DNA from: JANPCX01 sp031431125
GTDB lineage: Bacteria > Pseudomonadota > Gammaproteobacteria > Burkholderiales > Burkholderiaceae_C
Assembly: GCA_031431125.1 (NCBI GenBank)
Contig: JANPCX010000061.1
Location: 1 to 64,000, forward strand
Length of the DNA stretch: 64,000 nucleotides
Direction: 5' to 3'
Program-made: the position numbers and the translations under genes
Part shown: piece after piece, positions 1 to 8,445 of the stretch
How the letters are laid out: each line of letters starts with the position of its first letter
How positions within the stretch are numbered: the first letter of the stretch is position 1
The notes under the pieces: model-generated
Told to the model about the DNA's origin: nothing
The model's database searches: none
Seen by the model: only the letters and a program-made list of their open reading frames with translations

Positions 1-73
1 GGGCGCAGTGCGGCGTTGCACGTCTCGCCAAGGCAAAGAGCCTTGGCAACGCCGTGCGCCTTGCTCTGCGCCC
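1..73. repeat. Nested inverted-repeat element at window edge
   Basis: Three nested inverted repeats are visible: GGGCGCAG (1-8) with CTGCGCCC (66-73), CGGCGTTGC (11-19) with GCAACGCCG (46-54), and CCAAGGC (28-34) with GCCTTGG (40-46). It could fold into a long hairpin, and it lies downstream of the leftward globin gene. It may be the edge of a larger intergenic repeat cut by the window. The rest of the gap to 139 shows nothing recognisable. Confidence 0.45.
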
Positions 74-139
74 CAATGACCACGTTCGCACTGGCATCTT
101 TGGTGTTAACAGGCCCTAGACTAAAAACAACCTGACCGG

Positions 140-550
140 TCAAGCACATCGGTTGCGCATCCAGTCCGCCGTGTTGTGAAAGGATGCGGTGAGCCGCTCG
201 ATCCACTCGGCTGACAGTCCCTCATCGTTCATGGCCTGAACCATGCAGGCCATCCACTGATCACGTTCGGCAATGCCTATCGAATACGGCATGTGTCGGG
301 CGCGCAGTCGCGGGTGGCCGAAACGGTCTTCGTACAGTGGCGGCCCACCCAACCAGCCACACAGGAACCAGAACAGCTTGTCGCGGGAATCATCCAATGA
401 AGCAGGATGCAGGCCGCGCAGCAGCGCGAAACCGGGTTCCAGGTCCATGATGTCGTAGAAACGATCCACCAGTGCGCGAACCACGACTGCCCCACCCAAC
501 AACTCAAAAGGCGGTGTGCCTTCTTGAGCACCTTCTTCGGTGCCACTCAT
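140..550 (-). CDS. Group II truncated haemoglobin
   Basis: A 136-residue protein of the truncated 2-on-2 globin family, group II, which binds haem and reacts with O2 or NO in the cytoplasm. Family signatures are visible: a VDRFYDIM segment (B helix), a FLCGWLGGPPLYEDRFGHPRL stretch, the proximal histidine in LRARHMPYSIG, and the group-II tryptophan in DQWMACM. Length is normal. Its start overlaps the stop of the upstream MinD-like gene by 4 bp (ATGA), so it is the last gene of a three-gene operon after a diguanylate cyclase and an ATPase. That context suggests, but does not show, a link between oxygen or NO and motility signalling. Confidence 0.9.
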   Translation of the reverse strand: MSGTEEGAQEGTPPFELLGGAVVVRALVDRFYDIMDLEPGFALLRGLHPASLDDSRDKLFWFLCGWLGGPPLYEDRFGHPRLRARHMPYSIGIAERDQWMACMVQAMNDEGLSAEWIERLTASFHNTADWMRNRCA

Positions 551-1365
551 TGCGCAATTTTTTCGGCGAGCAACCTGACGGCGTTGGCCGCCGGGCTCCC
601 CGGGAGCAGCTCCATGAGAAGTTGGCGCTTTTGCACAGAATCACGCACTGCCTGATCGGTAGGAATTTCGCCCATGAGTTCCAGGCGTATGGCAGCGCCT
701 TCTCCCAGTACTTGCGGCGTCACAAAGCGGTCGATGACCAGTTGAAGCTGCCCACGAATGACGCGGCCTTCCCCGATACGCCCAACTTGATTGACCACCA
801 ACTTGATCAATCGGCGATGTTGTTGCCCCGCTAGCACCTTGATGGTGGCGTAGGCGTCGGTGAGTGATGTGGGCTCGGGTGTCGTGACCACGAGCACATC
901 GTCCGCGAGCGATACGGTGTAGAGCACCACGTCGGAAATACCGGCGCCGGTGTCGAGCAAGATGTGGTCAAAACGTGGGGCCACTTTTTCAATGACGTCC
1001 AGCAGTTGAACCCGCATATCAGACGTCAGGCGGGAGTACTCCACCATGCCGGAGCCCGCCAACAGCACGGAGAAACCACCTGGCGCGGGCATGACGGCGT
1101 CGTCGATGTCGGCCTTGCCGGTGAACACTTCATGCAGCGTGACTTTGGGCGCGAGGTTGAGGACCACGTCCAGGTTGGCCAGACCGAGGTCGGCATCCAG
1201 CACCAACACCCGTTCGCCACGCCGAGCCAAACAGGATGCCAAATTGGCCGAGATGAAGGTTTTGCCCACGCCGCCTTTGCCGCTGGTGAGCGCCGTGATT
1301 CGGGCACGCGAGGCAGTGCTGGCACGACCTGCGAGGCTGGCGGAGGGTTTGGCTGGCGTGCTCAT
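547..1365 (-). CDS. MinD/ParA-family ATPase, FlhG/FleN-like
   Basis: A 272-residue deviant-Walker P-loop ATPase of the MinD/FlhG type. The P-loop SGKGGVGKT is at residues 28-36, followed by the Walker A-prime segment VLVLDADLGLANLDV and the switch HILLDTGAGI. The family includes FlhG/FleN, which limits flagellar number and placement, and MinD. No obvious MinD-type C-terminal amphipathic helix is seen, and the neighbours (cheRDB divergent, cyclase upstream) favour a flagellar role. The ATG at 1365 is chosen because it overlaps the cyclase stop (ATGA); an upstream in-frame start would lie inside the cyclase. Possibly this is the functional FlhG of the organism, because the copy next to flhF lacks a P-loop. 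Confidence 0.82.
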   Translation of the reverse strand: MSTPAKPSASLAGRASTASRARITALTSGKGGVGKTFISANLASCLARRGERVLVLDADLGLANLDVVLNLAPKVTLHEVFTGKADIDDAVMPAPGGFSVLLAGSGMVEYSRLTSDMRVQLLDVIEKVAPRFDHILLDTGAGISDVVLYTVSLADDVLVVTTPEPTSLTDAYATIKVLAGQQHRRLIKLVVNQVGRIGEGRVIRGQLQLVIDRFVTPQVLGEGAAIRLELMGEIPTDQAVRDSVQKRQLLMELLPGSPAANAVRLLAEKIAQ

Positions 1366-2141
1366 TCGATGTCCTGAAACTGTGAGGTGCCAAAGAGCAG
1401 GCCCTTTTCTTCGGCGCTGACCTGCATCACAGCAGGTTGCTCCAAACAAGCGCGGTTTCGGCCCTCGGCCTTGGCGCGGTAAAGCTGCTGGTCAGCGCGT
1501 TCAATCCACAGTGGCGCCGACGACCGCACCCACTGCGGCGCAAAGGCTCCGCCCAAACTGATGGTGACCTGGACTTCCGCGCCCGAAGCGGCTGTGACGG
1601 GCCTGCGCGACACCTTGCTGCGAATACGCTCAGCAACGGTGTGCCCGAACGCAGGCGGACAATTGGGGAGAATCACGGCGAACTCTTCGCCGCCAATACG
1701 AGCCACTGTGTCCATGGGGCGCACGCAATCCAAGATGCACTGAGCCACCGATTTGAGGACCAAGTCACCGGCGGGGTGACCATGGGAGTCATTCACTTGT
1801 TTGAAATGGTCGATGTCGGCCATGAGCACCAAAGCCGGCTCACCAATACGTGCCACACGGTCAATTTCCCGGGCCAAAGCCAACTCAAACTGACGGCGAT
1901 TGGCCAGGCCGGTGAGCGCGTCACGGCTGGACATGTCGCACAAAGAATCAATCAAGGCCTGCAACCAGGCTTGCGATCCCACTGTCAATTCCGCTGGCAG
2001 ACGCTGACCTGCCTGATCCAGCAATTGCAGCGCTTGCCCCAGGCTCAAGGGCTGTTGCGGCGCATTCGGGGCGAAGTTGGGGTCAGTCACAGGCTGTCGG
2101 TCACCGAAAGAGTGTTGGCCCGCCAGGCGGCAGGACGGCAT
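1362..2141 (-). CDS. GGDEF diguanylate cyclase
   Basis: A 259-residue protein with a C-terminal GGDEF domain (about residues 70-235) that should make cyclic di-GMP from two GTP. The active-site motif reads GGEEF (150-154), a catalytically competent variant. An RPMD sequence at 141-144, five residues upstream, fits the product-inhibition I-site. The N-terminal 65 residues have no recognised domain and no membrane segment, so the enzyme looks cytoplasmic. It is the first gene of an operon with the MinD-like ATPase and the truncated globin (4-bp overlaps), divergent from cheR. The start could also be the in-frame GTG at 2090; the first 17 residues are low-information. Confidence 0.88.
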   Translation of the reverse strand: MPSCRLAGQHSFGDRQPVTDPNFAPNAPQQPLSLGQALQLLDQAGQRLPAELTVGSQAWLQALIDSLCDMSSRDALTGLANRRQFELALAREIDRVARIGEPALVLMADIDHFKQVNDSHGHPAGDLVLKSVAQCILDCVRPMDTVARIGGEEFAVILPNCPPAFGHTVAERIRSKVSRRPVTAASGAEVQVTISLGGAFAPQWVRSSAPLWIERADQQLYRAKAEGRNRACLEQPAVMQVSAEEKGLLFGTSQFQDIE

Positions 2142-2225
2142 AGATCCAGTCTATCAGCGCCGGATGCGTCGTCAGCTCAGAAACTGGACGGCTTTCTGGG
2201 CGCATTTCCGCCTCTGCCCCCCAGC

Positions 2226-2255
2226 TCAAGAAAGTCACACTCTGACCGAAATAAG
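2226..2255 (+). promoter_or_regulatory. Candidate sigma-28 promoter of cheR
   Basis: TCAAG at 2226 is followed about 14 bases later by ACCGAAATAA (2245-2254). It resembles the window's other FliA promoters (TCAAGTT, spacer, GCCGATAA), but the -10 is imperfect. It lies about 60 bp before cheR. A moderate match, inferred from the better sites at motA, fliD and fliS. Confidence 0.35.
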
Positions 2256-2316
2256 ACCATGCAAGCGACCTCGTGCCCTACAACAACCTCCGTTAAAAAC
2301 GGAAACCGGAGATTCA

Positions 2317-3216
2317 ATGACTGCCGTCCTGTCCGACCGGACTGAACCCCGCGGCCCGATGGGCAACGCCAATGCCAGCGGTGGCAGCACGGCGGGAGAA
2401 CGGCCGTCCGAGCAGGAATTCAATTTCAGCGCAGCCGACTTTGAAATGGTTCGTCAGCTGATTTACCAACGTGCTGGCATCAGCTTGCATGCGGGCAAAC
2501 AGGCCATGGTCTACAGCCGCTTGTCGCGCCGACTCCGAGACACTGGCAGGCAATCGTTCACCGAGTACTTGAAATGGTTGCAAGGCGCGACCGGCACTGC
2601 AGCCGATACCGAGTGGCAAGAGTTCATCAACTGCTTGACCACGAACCTCACCTCCTTCTTCCGAGAAGAACATCACTTTCACGCCCTGCACGAAGAACTC
2701 AAGGGACGTACGCAATTGCGCCTGTGGTGCAACGCGGCGTCGACAGGTGAAGAACCGTACTCTTTGGCAATGACCGTGGCGGAGAGCATGGCTTCCACCT
2801 CCCAGGTCAAACTGGTTTGCAGCGACATTGACACCAAGGTTCTCACCACCGCTGGCCAAGGCGTGTACTCGACCGATGCGCGCGGGCTGTCGCCCGAACG
2901 CCTCAAACAGCATTTCTTGCGCGGCAAAGGAAGCAACAGTGGTTTCATCCGCATCAAACCTGAACTCGCCAGGCTGATCGAGTTCCGTTTGCACAACCTG
3001 ATGGACGCTCATTGGTCGTTGGGCGATCCTTTCGACGTCGTGTTTTGCCGCAATGTGATGATTTATTTCGATGCGCCCACCCAGCGCAAAGTACTGGAAC
3101 GAATTCACGGCGTTATGAAACCCAAGAGCCTGCTGTTTGTCGGCCACTCCGAAAACTTCACCGAATCCAAGGACTTGTTCCGCTTACGGGGCAAGACCAT
3201 TTACGAGCGGGTCTGA
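2317..3216 (+). CDS. cheR: Chemotaxis protein methyltransferase CheR
   Basis: A 299-residue SAM-dependent enzyme that methylates glutamates of chemoreceptors. An N-terminal helical CheR domain (about 30-90, FEMVRQLIYQRAGI) precedes the catalytic domain, with LTTNLTSFFREEHHF, the SAM-binding segment RLWCNAASTGEEPYSLAM, and DVVFCRNVMIYFD. The ATG at 2317 is preceded by CGGAGA and chosen over upstream in-frame codons that run into the divergent cyclase gene. The first 30 residues are a low-complexity G/A/S tail. It is first in a cheR-cheD-cheB operon, the adaptation module; no cheA, cheW or receptor gene is next to it. Confidence 0.95.
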   Translation: MTAVLSDRTEPRGPMGNANASGGSTAGERPSEQEFNFSAADFEMVRQLIYQRAGISLHAGKQAMVYSRLSRRLRDTGRQSFTEYLKWLQGATGTAADTEWQEFINCLTTNLTSFFREEHHFHALHEELKGRTQLRLWCNAASTGEEPYSLAMTVAESMASTSQVKLVCSDIDTKVLTTAGQGVYSTDARGLSPERLKQHFLRGKGSNSGFIRIKPELARLIEFRLHNLMDAHWSLGDPFDVVFCRNVMIYFDAPTQRKVLERIHGVMKPKSLLFVGHSENFTESKDLFRLRGKTIYERV

Positions 3217-3253
3217 ACGCAGCACTCCAGCCACCTTCAATACAAGCACCAAC

Positions 3254-3898
3254 ATGGCCACGGCATCATCCCTACAAGCCCCAGCAGGCTCACGCTTGGA
3301 AAAACTGAAGTCGCAGGCTCGCAAACCCGGCGAAGCCTCGTTCTTCTTCTATGACGCGCACTTCAAGAACGATGCCGTCAAAATTTTGCCAGGCGAGTAC
3401 TTCGTTCATGACGAAGACATGCTCATCATGACCACCCTGGGCTCGTGCATCGCTGCCTGCATCTGGGACCGCAACGCCCGCATCGGGGGCATGAACCACT
3501 TCATGCTTCCTGAAGGAAGTGGCGACTCGGGCCGCTATGGCTCCTACGCCATGGAACTCTTGATCAATGAATTGCTCAAGCGCGGTGCTTCGAGGCTCAC
3601 ACTGGAGGCCAAAGTATTTGGCGGTGGACAGGTGATTGCCGGCATGAACACCATGAATGTGGGCGAACGCAATACCCAGTTCGTGATGGACTACCTCAAG
3701 ACAGAGCGCATCACTGTTGTGTCCAAAGACGTGCTCGACATTTACCCGCGCAAGGTGTGTTTCTTGCCGAGCAGCGGCAAAGCCATGGTCAAGCGGCTCG
3801 CCGCCACCAACACCGAAGCGCTGCTGGCCCAGGACCGTGTCGCAGTTCAAAAAGCAGTTCCCGCCGTCACAGGTGGTGGTTCTGTCGATTTGTTCTGA
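3254..3898 (+). CDS. cheD: Chemoreceptor glutamine deamidase CheD
   Basis: A 214-residue CheD, which deamidates specific receptor glutamines and so helps set receptor activity. The catalytic Cys sits in TTLGSCIAACIWD and the His in GGMNHFMLP; the KVFGGGQVI and VGERN segments follow. The ATG at 3254 lies 37 bp after the cheR stop and gives a family-like length with about 25 extra N-terminal residues. Position between cheR and cheB is the usual betaproteobacterial order. Confidence 0.94.
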   Translation: MATASSLQAPAGSRLEKLKSQARKPGEASFFFYDAHFKNDAVKILPGEYFVHDEDMLIMTTLGSCIAACIWDRNARIGGMNHFMLPEGSGDSGRYGSYAMELLINELLKRGASRLTLEAKVFGGGQVIAGMNTMNVGERNTQFVMDYLKTERITVVSKDVLDIYPRKVCFLPSSGKAMVKRLAATNTEALLAQDRVAVQKAVPAVTGGGSVDLF

Positions 3899-3931
3899 AG
3901 CTCGCGAAGCAACTGAACGGAGCACAACAAC

Positions 3932-5041
3932 ATGGCAAAAACAACCGTATTGGTGGTGGACGATTCGGCGCTCGTGCGCAGCTTGCTCACCGAGATCATC
4001 AACCAACAGCCCGACATGGAATGCGTTGGCGCGGCCAGTGACCCGCTCATTGCGCGCGAGATGATTCGCAACTTGAACCCCGACGTGATCACGCTCGACG
4101 TCGAGATGCCGCGCATGGATGGCATCGATTTTCTATCCAAACTGATGCGTTTGCGTCCAATGCCCGTGGTCATGGTCTCTACTCTGACAGAGCGCGGCGC
4201 CGATGTGACACTGCGCGCACTCGAACTTGGTGCCGTTGATTTCGTCGCCAAACCAAAAATGGGCGTGGCAGACGGCTTGAAATTGTTGGCGCACGACATC
4301 ACCGACAAAGTTCGCATCGCATCCAAAGCCCACCTGCGCCGCTTGCCCGCGGCCGCGCCCGCGGGAGGTGCTGCCGGCAATACGGAACCTGGTGCGCTGA
4401 ACGCACGTAGCGGCGCCCCTGTAGCCAACCTGGGCCGCCTCTCTACGGAAAAAATCATCTTCCTCGGTGCCTCTACCGGTGGCACAGAAGCAACCAAAGA
4501 AGTGCTGGTGAACTTGCCACCCGACTGCCCCGCCATCGTCATCACGCAGCACATGCCGCCAGGTTTTACGAAGAGTTACGCTGCGCGTTTGGACGGGCTT
4601 TGCCGCATCCGCGTCGCGGAAGCCCGTGACGGCGAGCGCATCTTGCCCGGCCATGCGTACATTGCGCCTGGCGGCTTTCACCTCAGCGTGGAGCGCAGTG
4701 GCGCGAACTACATTGCCCGCGTACAAGACGGTGAGCCCGTGAATCGGCACAAGCCTTCGGTGGAAGTGCTGTTCAATTCCGCCGCCAAAGTCGTCGGCCC
4801 CAACGCCCTGGGCATCATGCTCACCGGCATGGGCGCAGACGGCGCCAAGGCCATGAAGGCCATGCGCGACGCCGGCAGCTACAACTGGGTACAGGACGAG
4901 GCCAGCTGTGTGGTGTTCGGAATGCCACGCGAAGCCATCGCCGCTGGCGCGGCCAACGAAGTGCTGCCCTTGACCCAAATAGCACCCAAATTGATTGAAC
5001 GTCTGCGCAGCACGGCTGGCATGTCGTTGAACCGCGTCTGA
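3932..5041 (+). CDS. cheB: Chemotaxis response regulator/methylesterase CheB
   Basis: A 369-residue two-domain protein. The N-terminal receiver (about 1-125) has acidic pair D10-D11 and phospho-acceptor D56 (VITLDVEMP). The C-terminal methylesterase (about 175-365) has the nucleophile serine in LGASTGGTEA, the histidine in ITQHMPPGFTKSYA, and the aspartate in MLTGMGADGAKAM. Phosphorylated CheB removes receptor methyl groups and deamidates glutamines, opposing CheR. An Ala/Gly/Pro-rich linker joins the domains. It is the last gene of the cheR-cheD-cheB unit. Confidence 0.96.
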   Translation: MAKTTVLVVDDSALVRSLLTEIINQQPDMECVGAASDPLIAREMIRNLNPDVITLDVEMPRMDGIDFLSKLMRLRPMPVVMVSTLTERGADVTLRALELGAVDFVAKPKMGVADGLKLLAHDITDKVRIASKAHLRRLPAAAPAGGAAGNTEPGALNARSGAPVANLGRLSTEKIIFLGASTGGTEATKEVLVNLPPDCPAIVITQHMPPGFTKSYAARLDGLCRIRVAEARDGERILPGHAYIAPGGFHLSVERSGANYIARVQDGEPVNRHKPSVEVLFNSAAKVVGPNALGIMLTGMGADGAKAMKAMRDAGSYNWVQDEASCVVFGMPREAIAAGAANEVLPLTQIAPKLIERLRSTAGMSLNRV

Positions 5042-5068
5042 CCGCCCCCAATCCTCTCGACCATCGCA

Positions 5069-5081
5069 TAGGAAAACCCTA
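5069..5081. promoter_or_regulatory. Possible operator dyad upstream of surface-protein gene
   Basis: TAGG-AAAAC-CCTA forms a short dyad about 150 bp before the exported-protein gene at 5231. A second hairpin, CAAACGCA facing TGCGTTTG, lies near 5140-5159. The first has the shape of a LuxR/NarL-type regulator site, but that is only a resemblance. Confidence 0.22.
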
Positions 5082-5230
5082 GGCTACGGTCTGGGCTTGC
5101 CGCTGTGTGCCGTGCGAAAATTCCACCCGCTTCAACTGCGCAAACGCAGCCTGCGTTTGTCGGCATATCGTGTGCTGAAACCTCACGATGCCGATCGCAC
5201 AACTATTCCAACATCTGCTGAGGGGAAATC

Positions 5231-7129
5231 ATGGGCTGTGTGATCAAACGAATGACTCGTTTCTGGTGCCGCGCTTTGCTTTTGACTGGCGCCATGGCGC
5301 TTCTGTCTGCGCCCGCTTTCGCCAACATTGCAGTTCGTGCAAACCCCGCCAGTGGCATCAATGCCGCACAGATTTATTGGATGGACTGGACTGGACTGGC
5401 AGCGCCACTGACCACGGGTGCAGGCAGTCAAAACTACAGCTTTACTTTGGTCGACGGATCCACCCTGACCCTCACACTCACCCGTGGTGGTGCCAGCACC
5501 TCGCTGTTCACTGCAGCCCAAGTGCCCACCTTTGGCGGTGCCGCCATCGGCAACGCGGGCTACACGGGCTTCGGCACTGCCAATGTCGCGCTGTACCCAG
5601 ATCCGGCAGTGACCATAGGAAGCAATGTCTCCTTCCAGCTGAGCAACATCGTGTTGATCAACCCGGCGGGCAATGCAGTGTCCAAGTTTGAGGTGGTTAT
5701 TGCTGATGCTGAAAGCCTGGACACCGGCGACGGCGCAGGCTCCAACCTCACCTTTGTCACAACAGGTGGCAATTGGAGTCTGGTGGAGCGTGTTCCTGCT
5801 GCCGGACGTAATGCTGTCGCTTTGACTGGCTTGGGCACACAAACGGTGATTCAACCCAACGGCGGCTTCGCAAACAATGTGCCAGCCTGGATTTTGTCCA
5901 CCGCCAACCCCAACGCTGGCGCGTTCACCATCACCGCCACCATGAATTCCACGGCACGCCAAGGCATCATGTTGGGCGTGCGAGTGGGCTCGATCACACT
6001 CAACAAGAATATCGTCTCGCGCAGCAACGCGGCAGACCAGTTTGTTTACCGCATTAAAAATGCAGCCGGTACATCGGTTGGATCTGGCACTGGAACCTGT
6101 GCTGCCACTGGAGATTGCACGACCACAGGGGCCAGTACGGGCAACCAAGTTGCCATCAGCGCGGCGGTGTCTGCCGGAAACGTGGTGACCCTGGAAGAAG
6201 CGATGGCGCTTGGCAGCGTAGGCACCTTGGCCTCGTACAACAAGACCATCAGTTGCAGCAATACCAATGCCACGTCGCTCACGGTCTTGCCCCCCACGGG
6301 TGCGTTCGACCCCGCCAGCCCACCGCAAATTACCCACCAGAGCGCCTTGGACAACATCAGCTGCACGATCAGCAATGCCGGCACAGGCGCTGACATGCGA
6401 GCCACAGGGGCCACCACTCAAACCACGGCGGTGGGTGTGCCTGTCACCTTCGTTACCACCTGCACCAATGACGGCCCACAAGCGGCCACGACGGCCACCT
6501 GTACCGTCGCTCAGAACTCAGGCCCTGCGATCCCTGGACTGGTCACCACCTGCACTCCACCGACCCCCGTGGGTAGTTTGGCCGTCGGCGCCACCATCAG
6601 TTGCTCCAGCACCTTCACGCCCGCCACCGCCGGCATTCGAACCTTTCTTACCACTGCGGGTAGCGCCACTCCCGACCCAACCCCTGGCAACAACATTGCA
6701 CCGGCCACCAGCATCAATGTGGGGGGTGTCACCGCGACACCCGATGCATCATTCACGCCCTTGAACACGCCGGTCACCACCAATGTGATCGCCAACGACG
6801 TGTCAGCATCGGGCTTCCCGCTCAACCCGGCCAGCGTCACGGTACAAACCGGCCCCAGCAACGGTAGCGTTGTCTGCAATGCGTCAGGCAGCTGCACTTA
6901 CACGCCCAACGCCAATTTTGAAGGGGTGGACACCTACACCTATCGGGTGTGCGACACCTCGGCAGTACCGATTTGTTCCATCACAACGGTCACCATCACA
7001 GTGTCTTCGGCGGCCGTCGGCGGCGTCGCAGCCGTCCCGATGAACTCGCGGGAAATGCTGGTGACCATGGCGCTGTTGCTGCTCGCCGTCGTCGGATGGA
7101 AACAATACAGCGCTCGCCGCGGCGCTTGA
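5231..7129 (+). CDS. Exported surface protein with DUF11-like repeat and C-terminal sorting-type tail
   Basis: A 632-residue protein, probably cell-surface or secreted. A Sec signal peptide is clear (RALLLTGAMALLSAPAFA, residues about 14-31). The body is Thr/Ala/Asn-rich with paired cysteines. A DUF11-like domain lies near 395-495 (TCTNDGPQAATTATC, then GNNIAPATSINVGG), and a cadherin-like, Big_9-type segment near 500-600 (NDVSASGFPLNPASVTV, SCTYTPNANFEGVDTYTYRV). The C-terminus is VPMN, a hydrophobic stretch and an Arg-rich end (YSARRGA), like the IPTL/VPxN-type sorting signals of Comamonadaceae. GAGGGGAAA precedes the ATG. Adhesion is a guess; no enzymatic motif is seen. Confidence 0.75.
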   Translation: MGCVIKRMTRFWCRALLLTGAMALLSAPAFANIAVRANPASGINAAQIYWMDWTGLAAPLTTGAGSQNYSFTLVDGSTLTLTLTRGGASTSLFTAAQVPTFGGAAIGNAGYTGFGTANVALYPDPAVTIGSNVSFQLSNIVLINPAGNAVSKFEVVIADAESLDTGDGAGSNLTFVTTGGNWSLVERVPAAGRNAVALTGLGTQTVIQPNGGFANNVPAWILSTANPNAGAFTITATMNSTARQGIMLGVRVGSITLNKNIVSRSNAADQFVYRIKNAAGTSVGSGTGTCAATGDCTTTGASTGNQVAISAAVSAGNVVTLEEAMALGSVGTLASYNKTISCSNTNATSLTVLPPTGAFDPASPPQITHQSALDNISCTISNAGTGADMRATGATTQTTAVGVPVTFVTTCTNDGPQAATTATCTVAQNSGPAIPGLVTTCTPPTPVGSLAVGATISCSSTFTPATAGIRTFLTTAGSATPDPTPGNNIAPATSINVGGVTATPDASFTPLNTPVTTNVIANDVSASGFPLNPASVTVQTGPSNGSVVCNASGSCTYTPNANFEGVDTYTYRVCDTSAVPICSITTVTITVSSAAVGGVAAVPMNSREMLVTMALLLLAVVGWKQYSARRGA

Positions 7130-7145
7130 TCCGTCTGGAAACGGG

Positions 7146-7175
7146 CATCGGACTGACCTCTGGGTCAGTCCGATG
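7146..7175. terminator. Perfect 13-bp hairpin between convergent genes
   Basis: CATCGGACTGACC (7146-7158), a four-base loop, and its exact complement (7163-7175) sit between the surface-protein gene and hemW, overlapping the hemW stop. There is no strong T-run on either side, so it may act as a transcript end or processing barrier for both genes rather than a classic Rho-independent terminator. Confidence 0.55.
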
Positions 7176-8445
7176 GCAGAAAGAGTGACTGCAAGTCACT
7201 GAGCAGGTCGAACCCCCGGGCCGATGGCATCAAACGCTCGCCGTGTTTCTCGACCAGACCACGTTCTAAAGCCGCTTGTAAGCCCGGTTCCAGCGTGTTC
7301 AGCAGCAGTCCAGTGCGCTCGCTGTAGCGACTCAAGTCCACACCTTCTTTGAGTCGCATGGCATTGAGCATGAACTCAAACGGCAGTTCAGATCGTTTGA
7401 TGGACTGGGTTTGGGAAACCGCAAAACCTCGTTCGGCTTGCTCCATGTAGCGCTGCGGCTCTCGAAAGCGCAACTCCCTGATCACACGGTGCGGAAACGT
7501 CAGCTTGCTGTGGGCCCCGGCACCAATCCCCAGGTAGTCGCCAAACTGCCAGTAGTTCAGGTTGTGCCCACAGCGGTGGCCTTCTTGAGCAAACGCAGAC
7601 ACCTCGTAGCGTTGCAGCCCTTGTGCTGCTGTGCGTTCAACAATCATGTCCAGCATGTCAAAAGCGACGTCGTCGTCGGGCAACGCTTGCTCGCCTGACG
7701 GTGGATGCGCCGCAAAGTAGGTGTTGGGCTCCATCGTCAGGTGGTAAATGGACAGGTGGGTTGGCGAATGCGCCAATGCTTGGTTCAAATCGGCTTCGAA
7801 TTGACCCACGGTTTGCCCAGGCAGGGCGTACATCAGGTCGATGTTGAAGGTGTCGAAAGCGTCGCGCGCCTCTTCCACGGCGGCATGGGCTTGGGTTCCA
7901 TCGTGCACGCGGCCGATGGAACGCAGTTTCTCGTCGTCGAAGCTTTGAGCTCCCACCGAGAGTCTCGTCACCCCCGCCTGTCGATATCCCCTGAAGCGGT
8001 CACGCTCAAAGGTTCCAGGGTTGGCTTCCAGCGTGATTTCGCAACCTGGTTCCAGCGGTAAACGTGCCCGCAAGTCCGCCAGAAGTTGGTCAATGGCCTC
8101 GGGGGAGAACAAACTGGGCGTGCCACCCCCAATGAAGATGCTGTGAATGCGGCGCCCCCAGACCAAGGGCAGGCTGCTCTCCAAGTCGGCGCGAAGTGCA
8201 CTCAAGTACGGTTGAATCGGCAACGCGCCTGCATGGTCAGACCGTGCACCCCACTCATGTGAATTGAAATCACAGTAGGGACACTTCTTCAAACACCACG
8301 GCAAATGCACATAAAGCGACAGCGGCGGCAAACTCGAAAACATGAGTGTCCCCGGCCGAATGGCACTGGCCAATCGTTCGGTTGAACTCAGCACCTCAGA
8401 CGGGTCAGACTCCAAACGAACTGGAATTTGCCTGACCTCACCCAA
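7165..8445 (-). CDS. hemW: Radical SAM haem chaperone HemW
   Basis: A HemW-family protein (426 residues from the TTG at 8445). The radical-SAM cluster motif is CLKKCPYCDF in YVHLPWCLKKCPYCDFNSHE; IFIGGGTPSLFSPEAI and NIDLMYALPGQT follow, and the C-terminal HemN-like domain is present. HemW was long called oxygen-independent coproporphyrinogen oxidase but family members act as haem-trafficking proteins. An ATG at 8343 with GGGGA upstream would give 392 residues, but the RPGTL...LPPLSLYVHLPWC lead-in looks conserved from memory, so the longer form is listed. It overlaps rdgB by 8 bp and ends the rph-rdgB-hemW run. Confidence 0.9.
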   Translation of the reverse strand: MGEVRQIPVRLESDPSEVLSSTERLASAIRPGTLMFSSLPPLSLYVHLPWCLKKCPYCDFNSHEWGARSDHAGALPIQPYLSALRADLESSLPLVWGRRIHSIFIGGGTPSLFSPEAIDQLLADLRARLPLEPGCEITLEANPGTFERDRFRGYRQAGVTRLSVGAQSFDDEKLRSIGRVHDGTQAHAAVEEARDAFDTFNIDLMYALPGQTVGQFEADLNQALAHSPTHLSIYHLTMEPNTYFAAHPPSGEQALPDDDVAFDMLDMIVERTAAQGLQRYEVSAFAQEGHRCGHNLNYWQFGDYLGIGAGAHSKLTFPHRVIRELRFREPQRYMEQAERGFAVSQTQSIKRSELPFEFMLNAMRLKEGVDLSRYSERTGLLLNTLEPGLQAALERGLVEKHGERLMPSARGFDLLSDLQSLFLPSD

